Below are positions 21,023-32,339 of a DNA stretch of 64,000 nucleotides, piece by piece. Position numbers and translations under genes: made by a program. Origin of the DNA: Temnopleurus reevesii (taxonomy: Eukaryota > Echinodermata > Echinoidea > Temnopleuroida > Temnopleuridae); the NCBI GenBank assembly GCA_036244855.1, contig BQKZ01000503.1:17305-81304 (forward strand), written 5' to 3'. The stretch's first letter is position 1; each line of letters opens with the position of its first letter. The notes under the pieces were generated by a model that was not told the DNA's origin, did no database searches, and worked only from the letters and a program-made list of their open reading frames with translations.

Positions 21023-24000
21023 ATCATGTTCATCATGTTCCTGTCATAACTTAGGCATCACTTGTATAAGCTCAAATAAATGTAATGCATGATATAGCTA
21101 CTGGCCACACTTGCTCTAATATCCAATCAAAAAATTTGAACCAATTACGTTCAAAATACGAACATGATACAAGGGCATGGCTTACAGTCGCAACGGGGTT
21201 GGAAAATGAAATTGAATTCTGCCAAAACATGTTCTCTTTTCTGCATCTCTCATCCCCTCGCCACCGGCAAAAATATCATCCCAAATGGCTAAGCTAAAGA
21301 GGTTTAGAATTGATGCCAAGAATAATTGTTTTGGGGATGTGCTAATTCCTCGGTGACGGTTAAAAGGTTGTTTTGGGGAAGCAGTTGCCTCATTTTTCTG
21401 CTCCCATATTCATCTTTTTAACGAATATTGATCCTCACACTCGAAGGGTGCGGGCATCATCGGCAACATGAGGAGATTCCTCCCCCGTGGCTATTCCGAC
21501 ACATCATCCCCATGTATCAGTTTCCATTTCTCCTCCTCCTCCACCTACTCTCGGAGATATCGGTCACGGTCTACGTAGTTTTGCTTGTACCATAGCTGGA
21601 TCCACACTCGGTAAATGATTGGTGAGGAATCAAGCGAGGCAAAGTTGGCAGAAATCGTTTGATTCGTTTGATTTCCAATTCCAGTATAGCACGTCTGGGT
21701 TCCATTACAACTGAAATTGTCCCATAATTATGGTGTTCCTGAAACGATATATCTAATAGTTTTTGTCTCGAGAAAGCTATGTCCTTTTTCGGGTGTCTTG
21801 CTCAAAATGAATTCCGTTTGTAAGGGTGTACCTTTTCTTAATAGGATGCTACAAGGTTCAAAGTGACACACATTATGGTATAGCCAAAACTATATTACTT
21901 TTGCATACATCTTTTCAAAATAACGTATTTACGTAGTTACGAAAGGTACTGTTTCACAAGGATATGTGCGCATCCATGATTTTGAGACTGGAGGGGGGGG
22001 GGGATTCGACTTTTTGCCCCCCCCTTCAAGGAGCTGATAAGTGAATAAAGTAGTAGATAGAGAAAAGGTCTTCAGATAAAACTTCTTCGCCCTCGGGAGC
22101 GGGGGGGGGGGGGGGNGTCATCCGCTCACATTGGGTACCCCTACAGCAATTTTGGTGCCCTCTTTACCTCAAATTATGGTGCTCACTAAACACTCCGTAG
22201 AGAGTTTCATCGCACTGACCTACTTTCGCGTTGACTTAATGTAAAAAAAACTATCGATTATTAGTTAAAATCTTTCACACTGCATAGGCCCAAATAATAA
22301 TGATAATAATACAGATGGATTTATATGGCGGTAGCGCAAGATAGAAAATTTATTTAGCTGTGCTATGGTTCATTTTCTGTTACCAACTTTTTTTGTATAT
22401 CGTCACAAATATTCGACAACGTCATTCAAATATCATTATAACTCTGTCAAGGAACTTTCCAATTCATGAAATGCAAGCTTTGAATATTTTATGTATCTAA
22501 TGCACTTTTTAAAACCACAAAAATGGTTCTCAGTCTTAAAGTAGCAGGCGGTTTCCTTTACACTCTCGCTGTCCTTCTCTCTCCTCTGCGTTATAAATCA
22601 TGTTTGTTTGTAACAGTCAATATAATGGATACTCTGGTATTACCACGAATACCCTGGTATTTGTAACTCATGAAGAAACATAGAACTTACGTTACTACGT
22701 AAATTTTCACTCAAGGATAAAAAACAGGAATTGAATTTATGATCCCACTCAACACAGCCCATTTCTGATCTTTATTCGCTCACGACTCTGTAATCATGGT
22801 AATTATACATTTAGAAAAAAATTAGGCAGACACATTATTTTACTATGGTTTTGACCATTCTTTTCAGGATTTGTGCTAATTAGTGAACATTCATTTTCTT
22901 GTCATTAATAAAAAACAACAACAAACAAACAGGGATTGCATGTATCAGCTACAATTTAATATTGTAATGTAATAACACCCCAACAATCATTGCCAACAAA
23001 CTATATATCATGCTCTATTACCTTGATTACATCCTGAAAAAGGCGGAAAATGATACATTATCCATAACAGATCAGACTAATGAGTACGCACTAAAAACAT
23101 CGATTCTAAAACAAATACACATTCTGTAAGACCTCTATCTCTTGGTATTATGACAGTCATAAATCATTAACGAAATAACAAATCTTATAATTTTATAATG
23201 AAAAAGTCAGAATATCTAATTCTCACCAATTTTCAATATGAAATACCATATCAAAATGCAATATGGCGTAAATTCAAGAACGTAAAATAACTTGGCAATA
23301 TATCGTGAATTCCATTGTTTTGGTGTATTTTGACCATTACAAATATTAGACAATCAACTTTGATTTTCATAACTTGATTGTAAATTCGATACATTTTCCT
23401 GTTTTCCACCGTCGCGTTATGAAATATGTATATAGTTTCTGCAACAACAAGGATCTACCATGAATCAATGTCTGATCTAAAGGATATGCCCATTCTTAAA
23501 TAGACCATCTTTATGTGTAATAACAGCAATTTCATGCTCCCTTATATCACAGCTTTACACAAAATAGAATTACTGATGTAAATTATGCAATACGAAACCC
23601 GGGTGGAATCTATTACAGATGTGAAGAAGGTAATAAAACGACGTAACTGACCTTTTATAAGCATGATAAATAATTCGTAAAATTTTCCTTCCATAAGTAT
23701 TAACAGACACACAGGCCATTATCAAGCTTGTAAACGTCAAAACAGCTTCTGGGCAAAACTGTTAGTATGAAAAAGCTAGCATAACCGTTCTAGACACCTC
23801 GTAAAAATGACAGATGGTGTGTGAGTGGAAATAGATAAAAGAGATGCCATTCAAATAATATCTTCGGCAGCGACCATATTGATGGCTTTAAGTGCCGAAG
23901 AAATATACGCAATTTTCAGGAACATTAATTCTGTGTCCTCTATATTTCCTCCCTTCGCAACGTTTGTGATAACCTGTTTCCCGGGGCGGTCCTTCAAAGG

Positions 24001-24546
24001 TTTCTTCAAGGAAAATTTTGAAAGTGCATCCTAATGTTATATTCATGAATTCTCTTTTGTCTTTCAATGACCATCTCTGAGATGATTGCTTATGGCCGAA
24101 AACAATGCTATCATGTTTATGGTAAGGCATTCCTTTGTTTTACATTGTTCCAGATATGTTTTAATATCACTCACGTGTAAACAACTAAAAAGGCAATAGA
24201 TGCAGATACATTCCTAGAATAAGTTATAAAAGTGCAAACACGGTTTCCTAAACATGCTATAGGAAGCACTGGCATTTCAGCCTTGTTCTAAATATCATCC
24301 TTTGTATTTTCGTTATTGAAAGAAACCGGTTGGCAAAAGAAAACGAAAAATGAATTATTTTGCTGAAAATTAGTTAGGTTCTAAAATAGAAACATCTGCG
24401 CAATCATACAAACGTTTAAATGCACGCTTCTGCCTAGCTATTTAGGTCGAAAATGTCACAGTTCCATAATTCATACTCCTGAGCTTGGCATACAGAATAT
24501 TCGGTCAATACATTAATAGAAAGAATGTACAAAAACCAACGTTCTT
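21023..24546. other. No gene recognised; 3.5 kb mostly unique
   Basis: This is the longest repeat-poor stretch in the first half. It holds G runs at 21988-21999 and 22101-22115, an N at 22116, and ordinary AT-rich DNA from 22.3 to 24.5 kb. Frames at 23825-24034 (+) and 23888-24130 (-) overlap and neither has a recognisable motif. Confidence 0.55.
22116..22116. other. Single N in a G run
   Basis: This N follows a run of about 15 G and probably marks an unresolved homopolymer or a join. Confidence 0.7.
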
Positions 24547-24547
24547 A

Positions 24548-24792
24548 AAGGCCAACTCACACCTTTGCGTTTTTAGTTTGCATCGGCCAAACATTTTTGG
24601 GAATGGAAAAAAAACGCTCCCCGAGTGCACAGCATACGTGGTTCAGACGGTAGATTGATGTTTGGCTTGCTTTCAATGAGCGTTCACCGAAAACATTCCA
24701 ACGTATGACCTGCGTCCAGGGAGCGTTCTTAATTGAAAAAAAAAAACACTGGGCAGTCGCAGGCTAAAATTGCCAAGGTGTGAGCTGGCCTT
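24548..24792. mobile_element. MITE-A copy 8
   Basis: The left end AAGGCCAACTCACACCTTTG and right end CAAGGTGTGAGCTGGCCTT enclose a 245-bp palindrome with more substitutions than copy 7. Confidence 0.85.
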
Positions 24793-25410
24793 AAAGGACG
24801 TAGCATATGCCGAGCAAAGGAGTGTGAATTAATGGAACTGTGACATTTTCGACCTAAATAGCAGAAAAGGTTATTTTAATATTTCTATAATCTTACAGTG
24901 AACAACTAAATTGTTATGGAAATATAATAATTTTATGTGAAGGCCGAACATAATAGTCCAAACCCTGCAATAATTTTCTGCATTGCAAGTTACAAGGTAA
25001 CCTTCTATCCTCAATTATTTGATTATAACTTAATTAAAAGAAAAAAAACCCTGCATTTCATTCATATGCATAAAAAATGTTTGCCATACAGTAATGCTAA
25101 AAACACATTACCCGATATTTCTGTATTGCCATAGGGTGGTTGAGAAGCCCCGGAGAAATTTTTGAAAACAGTACTGGGAGACTTTTTTTAAATTAAAATG
25201 ACAAATTCAATAGACATAGAATAATTTAGCTTCAGGTCAGAAGTTGACAGGTAAAATTGGTATTTGACTTGTTATATCTCTCCACATGAAGCTAGATAAC
25301 AATTAGGTATTCTACCTGCAAGAAACAACGTTTCTATGGCAACTTCATATTTTCGTCGCGTGGATACCGTGGAAGGGGAAGGTCAGTCATATGTGTGAAT
25401 TAAGCTGCTA
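24793..25410. other. No gene recognised
   Basis: AT-rich unique DNA. The 65-codon frame at 24937-25134 has no recognisable motif. Confidence 0.5.
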
Positions 25411-25541
25411 AAGCCCCGGTCACATAGGACCCCGGAAGCAACACGATTCACCCGACTCTTTGTTAATTCACAGTTAACTGCTTCAGAACAACGAGTCGGG
25501 GTGAATCGTGTTGCTTCCGGGGTCCTATGTGCCCGGGGCTT
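25411..25541. mobile_element. Near-perfect 131-bp hairpin element (MITE-K2)
   Basis: The arm from AAGCCCCGGTCACATAGGAC through ACCCGACTC (25411-25457) is mirrored almost base for base by GAGTCGGGGTGAATC through GTCCTATGTGCCCGGGGCTT (25494-25541). About 36 bp lie between them. The high identity of the arms implies a young insertion or active correction. No target duplication is clear. Confidence 0.85.
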
Positions 25542-26297
25542 AAACGTTTACTAAGAAATGTACTATATTGTTGACAAATGATAAAGGTGTGTCTATCTGC
25601 CGGGTACGTAGTGCAAAATATCAGTTTAAAAAAGGGTATATTCCTTACAGAACGAGAATTGTATCAAAATAACACTTACGACTGAAATAGATGTCTTTCT
25701 CTTAAGCTCTTGGGAGGGGGGGGGGGGGGGGGGGGGGGGGTGCCATATCTTGTGTGGGGAGCAAAACTTGAGCTGAAGACTAACCTTTGGCTAGCTCAAC
25801 CCTCGGGGGCCGCAGGGGGGGGGGGGAGAGGTTTTGCTTCAGACCACGAAGTTCTAGATGGGCTTTCGTGTTGTCAAAACCTGGATGGCAAAATAATGAT
25901 ATGTGTCCAATATACTGGAAAATTATATGTGAGGACATGGCACATAGCATTATTTCCACTTAGCAGGCTTAGTAAGTACGAATTAAAGTACACCCAACGG
26001 TGGACTGTACTTTTAGCGATGATGATAATAAGTTTGCACATATACGTTAAAGATAAATAAACAACGATCTTGTCCTCTTAACCGGGGCAAATTCTGATGC
26101 CCGAGAGTCCATCAGCCAATGAAGTAACACATGTCTGTCGGTCTGGAATGAAGCGATCCTCTAAGATGTAGGTTCGAACCCTCAAACTGTCAAACTGCGG
26201 GGACGTTACAAAATATGAAAAGGTACATTATTGTACTTTTAACACGATATAATCTGTTTCCGTAGAATTCAGTCGAACGCCAATCTAATGCTTCTTT
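25542..26297. other. No gene recognised; long G runs
   Basis: G runs occur at 25716-25740 and near 25816-25825. The 116-codon frame starting at 25710 begins inside the first run and shows no domain. Confidence 0.5.
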
Positions 26298-26420
26298 ATA
26301 ATGCTATGCAAATCAAAACCGACTTGTGATTGTTGTGTCCGATCAGCTCAATACACGGCATACGGATCTACTGTCCCATGACCCACTTTATTTTATGGAA
26401 ATAGTTTATATCGTGTTTTT
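26298..26420. repeat. Dispersed repeat O, copy 2
   Basis: GTGATTGTTGTGTCCG, GGATCTACTGTCCCATGACC and CACTTTATTTTATGG align with 15067-15180. Confidence 0.65.
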
Positions 26421-26689
26421 TTTTTTTTGTTGTTGAAAAAATGTAATACTTCATTTTGACGTTGTACCTTTTGCTTAGTAGGAAATACCATACCCTATAC
26501 GAGACAAGTACCTTAAAATGTTGTAGGTACAGTACCTCTAAGGGGCATTTGCTCAATGTTCCCTAATTAGGTTTCATGTTTCCTTTGCCCAAGGATCATC
26601 AATACACCGTAGTGAGGAGGGGGTGGACTCAGCTGCGAGTACACAACATCATGCACGAGTTCAAATGAAGCTTTAATGTATAATAGATA

Positions 26690-27790
26690 ATCAAGCTAAC
26701 GTGAACAGAGCCCTTCATTATCACACATTAGAGATGGACATGATTACTATTAAAAGTGTTCCGGAGGCCGTCTTAAAGTTTATCGCCAGTGAAAAGCAAT
26801 CTTCTCCTGACAGTATATAGCAACAATCAGCGACACCGGTTTTTATCCAATCAAAATCAAAGATTTCATCGGATTAGTCAGCGCTGAGTAGTTGTCATTG
26901 GCGACAAGCTTCGTGAAACGCCCACCCCACTCCCCGATTCCTGGCGATGTGTGAACGCTTCATTTTAGGCATTCGCGCAAGATTGATTTTACGCACAACG
27001 CACAACTAAAACCATGCTGAGACTTACATGTTACTAATCAGACCCACTGACACTCGTTACGACCACATAGTAGACTTGACAGGAATGATCTAGCACAATG
27101 TGAACAGGCATCACAAATTTTCGTTATTAACCCACATTAAAAATAGACATGATCATTCAAAGTGTTCCGAGAGCCGAATTTGTCTGAACGCGTCCACTCT
27201 GGCTCTTGAACAAGCATTGTTGTAGGCACAACTGAAACCCAGCCTAAACTGACATATTCAAATGTATATGAAGAAATGTAATCAGAACAAAATGTTGGCT
27301 GTATATGTCGATGACGTTCAAATGAATAAATTAAAATTAAAATTCAAAACAATGTGAACAGACCCCAAAGCTATTATTTGCACAGATTGGAAAAAGAAGA
27401 GATAACTCAATGTATTAGACTGCTTTAATCGTTTTTTTTAATTGATAGACGGAGGCTTATGGACCGTAGAAAACGAATGCGCATTTTATCTGCGCACTCG
27501 TTTTTATACCTTCCACAACCCACGTCGACCAAATTAAAAACCGCACTGGTGTTAAAACGCGTCCGCTGTTCCTCTCTCAAAAGAAAAAAACAATAAGGCT
27601 ATTCAGCTGAACTTGAAAAAAAAAATCGGAATGTGAACGGACCCCGAATACACCCGTCATTAACAGCCATTAGTAGTACAAAGGAGAAAGATGTCATTCA
27701 ACGTGTTCCGGCTTTTGTATGTGTCTGAACGCTTCCTCTCCGCGCACTCGCACAAGATTGATTCCATGAACGCTAATGTTTGGCACCATC
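26690..27790. repeat. Cluster of diverged repeat units
   Basis: The words GTGAACAGAGCCC (26701), GTGAACAGGCATC (27102), GTGAACAGACCCC (27353) and GTGAACGGACCCC (27634) recur. They are followed at similar distances by ATTAGAGATGGACATGATT-like and AAGTGTTCCG blocks (26756, 27162, 27699) and by CTGAACGC with CGCACAAGATTGATT-like blocks (26972, 27749). The pattern fits several old copies of one element with parts missing. Confidence 0.55.
27266..27335. repeat. 70-bp fragment shared with 9645-9715
   Basis: AATGTTGGCTGTATATGTCG and GATGACGTTCAAATGAAT recur in the same order at 9.65 kb inside a SINE. Confidence 0.75.
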
Positions 27791-27800
27791 AAAACACGCG

Positions 27801-27876
27801 TTACCTTGTCATGTCAAAAACGCGGGAACGGTTGATAAAATAATAAGCCTCCCGCGTCCTTCCGTTTGTTAATGCA
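27801..27876 (+). repeat. Direct repeat flanking MITE-K1, left
   Basis: TACCTTGTCATGTCAAAAACG, GGGTTGATAAA-like and AATAAGCCTCCC blocks repeat at 28049-28120 on the other side of the inverted-repeat element. Confidence 0.7.
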
Positions 27877-27879
27877 CTA

Positions 27880-28049
27880 AAAGGCCCGGGCACACCAAAC
27901 ACGGCACGGCATCACGGCACGGCATTTACGCAGTATATTGCTTGTTATTGGCCAACGCGCTCCTCCGCGCAAAGGATCTTCAACAATTGACCAATCACAG
28001 GGGAGACATCGCGTAAATACCGCGCCGTGTTTTGTGTGCCCGGGCCTTT
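27880..28049. mobile_element. MITE-K1
   Basis: Terminal inverted repeats AAAGGCCCGGGCACACCAAA and TTTTGTGTGCCCGGGCCTTT bound a 170-bp element. GGCACGGCATCACGGCACGG lies internally near the left end. Its ends resemble those of MITE-K2 (GCCCCGG...CCGGGGC) only in being GC-rich. Confidence 0.8.
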
Positions 28050-28124
28050 ACCTTTTGATGTCAAAAGCGCGGGAAGGGTTGATAAATAAGCCTCCCACAT
28101 TTTTCCTTTTTGTTAACCCATTCA
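28050..28124 (+). repeat. Direct repeat flanking MITE-K1, right
   Basis: TACCTTTTGATGTCAAAAGCG, GGGTTGATAAATAAGCCTCC and TTTTTGTTAACCC match the left flank at 27801-27876. Confidence 0.7.
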
Positions 28125-29248
28125 GGACAGGAATTATTATGCAGCAAATTCAATCAATATTTCTTCTATAAATTTGCAGCAGGTACAATTTTAATTTTTT
28201 TAAAGAATTTTTTAATGAAATACAATGTTCCCAATTTTAATTTTCAATGTTGAAAAGCAAAATTAAAAATTGTGAATTGCCAATTCACATGGAACAGTAG
28301 TGATTTCTTCAATGCTTACGTGTTGCCAATTTAAGGGTTCATGACAAATTTACTGATTATTTTCAAATAAGATATTGCGCAATAAAATGGTTTGTTTAGC
28401 TTTGTTCAGCAAAATTTTCTTTTTTTACTCGTGCATTTTTTGTGATGTTTAGAGCCCTAAATAGAAAGTTATTGAACAAAACACAAAATGTGTAGCCGTC
28501 ACCCTTCCTTTTGATAATTCACTAACTCTTCAAGGTGGTCATTGGGGCACCCGTCCTCCTGCGGACATGTAATGGGTTCGATTGACATAATCGAATCTGA
28601 CAAGCTTAGCTGTAGCCACCGTGGAAGACCGGCTGACGTACCACTTAAACACTTAACTTAATCTTTAAAAGATTCGATGGGTTGCGGTCCTACGTCAAAC
28701 GAAACACAAAATGTGGCCTGATTTTAACAAGGAATTTATTCGACCCTACTCGGACATTCTCTACTTCAAGACTGGTCTGTCACGATAAAGATGTGATACT
28801 TTGATATTACATGTTTTTAGTTGGAGAAAATAGAATTGATTATTTTTTATATGTATTTGTTTGATTTTTTTAAAATATAGATAAGTGTATGTGTGTGTGT
28901 GTGTGTGCTTGCAGCTTACATGGTTGTGAATATATGTCACATTTAGCTCAATGATGTAGACGTTAGTTGTGAGCTTAGTACTTAAGGAACCTAGAAAGCA
29001 ATGTCAGTTCTTTCAACTTGTTGCAGGTAATGACCGGTGGATATGTTCATGTGGGTTTACATATGCAATAAATGTGTGAGAGTAGTATACAGTAAGGGTG
29101 GGTTTTAGCAATTGTAAGATTACCACCACGATCTACGTTAGATGTGGACATAGGCCAATATCTTATCGTTGATGGTAATCGCATGTTTGTGATTGTGCTT
29201 TTATGAGTGCAGGTTTGATAGGTGCAAGTATTGTATGTCTTTAATCTA
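28125..29248. other. No gene recognised; (GT)n and a candidate acceptor
   Basis: A (GT)n run lies at 28889-28908. TTCTTTCAACTTGTTGCAG, ending at 29026, resembles a splice acceptor and is followed by 16 open codons (NDRWICSCGFTYAINV). The absence of a good donor leaves this unsupported. Confidence 0.4.
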
Positions 29249-29545
29249 TTTGAGTGAGTGTGTTTTCGTGTGTGCGTGTGTGTTGTGTGTATGTGTGTGA
29301 AATGAAAGTCGATAAAAATCTATGTTAGATGTAAAACTATTATTGTTCTCTCAAGTGGTTGCTGGTGCCTTTTGCAGCCTTGTGTATATTGTAATCAAAT
29401 GTGGGTGTCTGTGTGCGAGTTTGTGCTCGCACATGTGTGTGCGCGCACGTGTATTTGTATTTGTGTGTGTGCGTTTGTGTGTGGGTAGGTGGGTGGGGGG
29501 TGAGCGTGTGTTGGTGAGCTGGTGTAGGTGTATGTATATGTGTGA
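29249..29545. repeat. GT-rich microsatellite block
   Basis: TGTGTGCGTGTG- and GTGGGTAGGTGGG-type repeats run through the stretch. The 101- and 69-codon frames on the two strands are artefacts of the repeat. Confidence 0.85.
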
Positions 29546-30357
29546 TCAAAAGTCACCGAAATATATCAGTGAAACCTTTCTGACCACGCCACACAATATA
29601 TGTTTTGATCTTTCTAATGCTATCTAAAGTAGATATAAACTTAGTATACATTGATCGTACGCCCGTGCTGTTTTTTTTTGTCAAACTTTGTGCACGGTCC
29701 TCAAGCGTGCTTATGTGTAAATTGTTTTTAGAGGGCCTGTCAGTAAATCTGTGAGTTTGTGTGTCTGTGAATGTGCACAAATCAGATGTGCACTCGTTCT
29801 TACCGTCCATAAGCCCCGTTCACTAATTTAGCCAACACGTTACTGATTTAGTGAGACCATACACTGGTTTTGCGGTATAGAATTAATCTGAACTGCCTTT
29901 TCAAACGATGCAACAATGCTGTTACAACTTTATAGGTTTTTAACCGCGAGGCCGAAAGTAGAGGAAGATAAAAATCAAGATACGTTTCCTTCTGATTGCA
30001 CAATATTTGTTCTTGTTTACATTATTAAGAAGGATGATATAATCTGTTCATCCTAATTCAATTCTCACCCTCTCCCTCTCTCTCATTTTTCCTTATATAT
30101 TTATCCACGTATTGATACACATTCCTTTCTTTGGAAGATTCAAAATTAGATAGCGATTGCAAAGGAATAGGTTGGAAGCATGCATCTGAGCAAAGTGTTA
30201 TGTGTCATTATATGCATTGTTTTACATTACAAAATCATTATTTCACTTCCCTATTGCATATTCGTCCATCGTTACATAAAATTGAACTAGTATGTTAATG
30301 AACCGTGGGCTTTAAGAAGTTATCATTTTATTTTTCTTACTATTTTACCTTCTCTAG
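29546..30357. other. No gene recognised; probable intron 5' of the candidate exon
   Basis: AT-rich DNA with a CTCTCCCTCTCTCTC run at 30069-30083. It ends in a long pyrimidine tract, TTTTATTTTTCTTACTATTT then TACCTTCTCTAG (30326-30357), which reads as a splice acceptor for the next feature. Confidence 0.45.
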
Positions 30358-30429
30358 GTCTTATATATTTTGCCGGATAACTGCAAACTCGGGACCCCCT
30401 GCATCTGTACATTGGAAGATGGTCATAAT
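30358..30429 (+). CDS. Candidate 72-bp internal exon, cysteine-containing extracellular-type
   Basis: This is the best single piece of gene evidence in the window. A long pyrimidine tract and TCTCTAG precede it and a consensus GTAAGT donor follows at 30430. The block is 72 bp, exactly 24 codons, and is open in frame 0. It contains ILPDNCKLGTPCICTLEDG, so the cysteine spacing is C-x5-C-x-C followed by a DG. A C-x-C with a downstream DG is seen in von Willebrand type C-like and other small secreted cysteine-rich domains, and that is only an analogy here. Frame +1 is also open, frame +2 is not. No partner exon was identified nearby, so the gene, its strand neighbours and its function remain unknown. 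It could also be a decayed exon. Confidence 0.4.
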
Positions 30430-30524
30430 GTAAGTGACATTCATTTATTTAATTTACTATTTTAACCCATTCCAAAAAACACGAGATTTCTTTAGCGGGA
30501 TATTCCGTACTTACGCACTAAGAA
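30430..30524 (+). other. Donor site and start of putative intron
   Basis: GTAAGTGAC at 30430 matches the eukaryotic 5' splice consensus. The following DNA is AT-rich. Confidence 0.4.
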
Positions 30525-30690
30525 CAAGGAGTACACAAAGGGTGCAATACTTCACGAGGAGGTGCAATACTGTATCTTTTTATGTACATGCTCAGCAAAA
30601 GAATGAACAAAAATGGTGCAAATTACCGCAAAGGTGCAATGTTGAACCTTTGACAGCTTCAAGCACACACTGTGTCATATTATTGCGCCA
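30525..30690. repeat. GTGCAATA-rich dispersed repeat N, copy 1
   Basis: ACACAAAGGGTGCAATACTTC, GGAGGTGCAATACTG, ATGTACATGCTCAGCAAAAG and GGTGCAATGTTG occur in order. The same words appear on the opposite strand at 60915-61110. The 103-codon frame at 30434-30745 overlaps it and is not a gene. Confidence 0.65.
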
Positions 30691-31826
30691 TTTTTTTTTT
30701 GAAGTAGCAAACTCTTACGTATGGGAGCGTTACACTCACTATTGATATCAGATGATTTTCTTAAAGTAATGTATGGAACGCTATTTCAACGCCCTTTTGT
30801 ATCTTGTTGTTTTATTGACATTCCCGACTGATTTGCATTCGAAGGTTAACTGATAGATTGATATCCATGCATGTTTCTTGCCAACTACCGTACGTGGTAT
30901 TCCTTACAACGGTTAGAAGCAATTAGACAACTTTACTTGAAATCCAGTTTACTTGCTGCTATGTCGGGCAATCATCAGGCCATCTTTATGGTAATCAAGA
31001 ACAACATTTGTGTATTAAGAACTCATAAAATACTCATCTATTAGTAAACCCTAATAGTCATCTCTTGCCGCTGTTCTGAGTTTGAAAGAAAGTTTGTATA
31101 ATTATCCTAGAATTCGTACGCAATTCCAGCATTCTACTTCATGTGTTGAATAGAAAGGATAACATGGAACGTCATAATGTCACCGAGTAATACATCGTCG
31201 CGTCGTACAGATGCCTCGCGTAGTGTCGGCAGGTATCTGGTTTTAGTTTTCTTCGAATTCGATTGACGAAAAATCGAACCCTTGCTCTAGCTTAGAACCA
31301 GTTACGCCGCCGGCTAGCAGCCGACGAACATGATACCTTTTGAAGAAAGCCAGAGACTTAAATGTAGAGTCCCTCGGAGTATACTTTCAGGCAAATATGA
31401 GTTAAATGAAACCCTTCGGGGTGAAAAAGAGAATAATGTGTAAACCCACGTGTTGACCGTAATGCGTGGGTGAAACCATTTGTAATTCTGACAGCCACGA
31501 GTCATGGAGCGGGTAGCAAACGAGGCACCGATTCACAGGACTGTCAACCCCACAAATTTTGTCGTAAATAAATGCGTGTGGATACGTGAAACAATTAAAC
31601 AAATGAGCGTGCTGGATTTCGTGGTGTGTTGTGGGCATCCACCGGGACACTCCAGATCCGTGCATTAACTGAGAATGAAACAATTTGGCAGAATATTTCA
31701 CAATCATCTATTTTCGTAAAATTAATGAAACAACAATTTTGTGATGCTCCTTTGTGATACTATATTGCTATTTGAAACCGGCTCGTGTTCCTATGGAAGA
31801 TTAACAATATGACGTGAGGTTCTATT
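30691..31826. other. No gene recognised; long minus-strand frame at 31314-31707
   Basis: Two overlapping minus-strand frames (63 and 101 codons) cover 31314-31707. They contain several Cys and His but no motif I recognise. Composition is slightly more GC-rich than the surroundings. A conserved non-coding or exonic role cannot be decided by eye. Confidence 0.4.
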
Positions 31827-32082
31827 AAAGGCCGATTCACAATTCTGCGTTTAGTCCTTGCGTCGGCTTAGCGTTTTATTTTTGGAAATAAAAACCGTTT
31901 CATACGCACACAAAGATGTAGGTAATACGGTGAACTGACGTTCGGCGTATGTTCCCTGAGTGCAAGCCAAACGTCAATCCAACGTCTGATCAGCGTGTAC
32001 TGTGCGCTCGGGGAGCGTTGTTGATTTTCAGAAATCCTGGATCAATGCAGGCATAAATCGCAAATATTTGAATTGGTATTTA
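31827..32082. mobile_element. MITE-A copy 9
   Basis: The left end AAAGGCCGATTCACAATTCTG is recognisable. The right end is decayed (AAATATTTGAATTGGTATTT). The inner stem, with GAACTGACGTTCGGCG and AAGCCAAACGTCAATCC, is intact. Confidence 0.8.
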
Positions 32083-32153
32083 ATCAAGACACATTAATTG
32101 TAACAACAAATTTATTTAAATGTGCTCTTGCAAGAATTCGATGGGTCATTCTG

Positions 32154-32339
32154 TCAAAATGGCGCCCTACCTGTTCCAAGTAATGCCAACATACTGTAAC
32201 ATTCAACTCCGCAACACGCCCTCACATTGGTTGATCGTACGCTAGCGAACATCGGTATAGGGACGCATGCAAGAACGCTAAATAGCGACAAGATCGCTTT
32301 CATCTTCATTTCAATGCGTGCTGAATCCGCAATATACAA
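32154..32339 (-). CDS. Candidate small secreted peptide frame (uncertain)
   Basis: A 61-codon minus-strand frame has a second ATG that gives MKMKAILSLFSVLACVPIPM, a short basic N-end plus hydrophobic core typical of a signal peptide. The following residues include RACCGVECYSMLALLGTGR. CAG/GTAGGG at 32173-32165 (minus) could be a donor in the last codons, and a consensus donor GATCAG/GTAAGTG lies upstream at 32423/32422, so a spliced gene is imaginable. Aligned without gaps on the CG, the tail shares C, G, L, L, R and F positions with the insulin B-chain layout, but the second B-chain cysteine is absent. That resemblance is probably chance. There is no expression or homology evidence. Confidence 0.2.
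   Translation of the reverse strand: MYIADSARIEMKMKAILSLFSVLACVPIPMFASVRSTNVRACCGVECYSMLALLGTGRAPF

Noticed and set aside
25710..26060. 116-codon frame
   Set aside because: It starts inside a poly-G run (poly-Gly) and has no domain.
29322..29627. 101-codon cysteine/valine-rich frame
   Set aside because: Mostly the translated GT-rich repeat.
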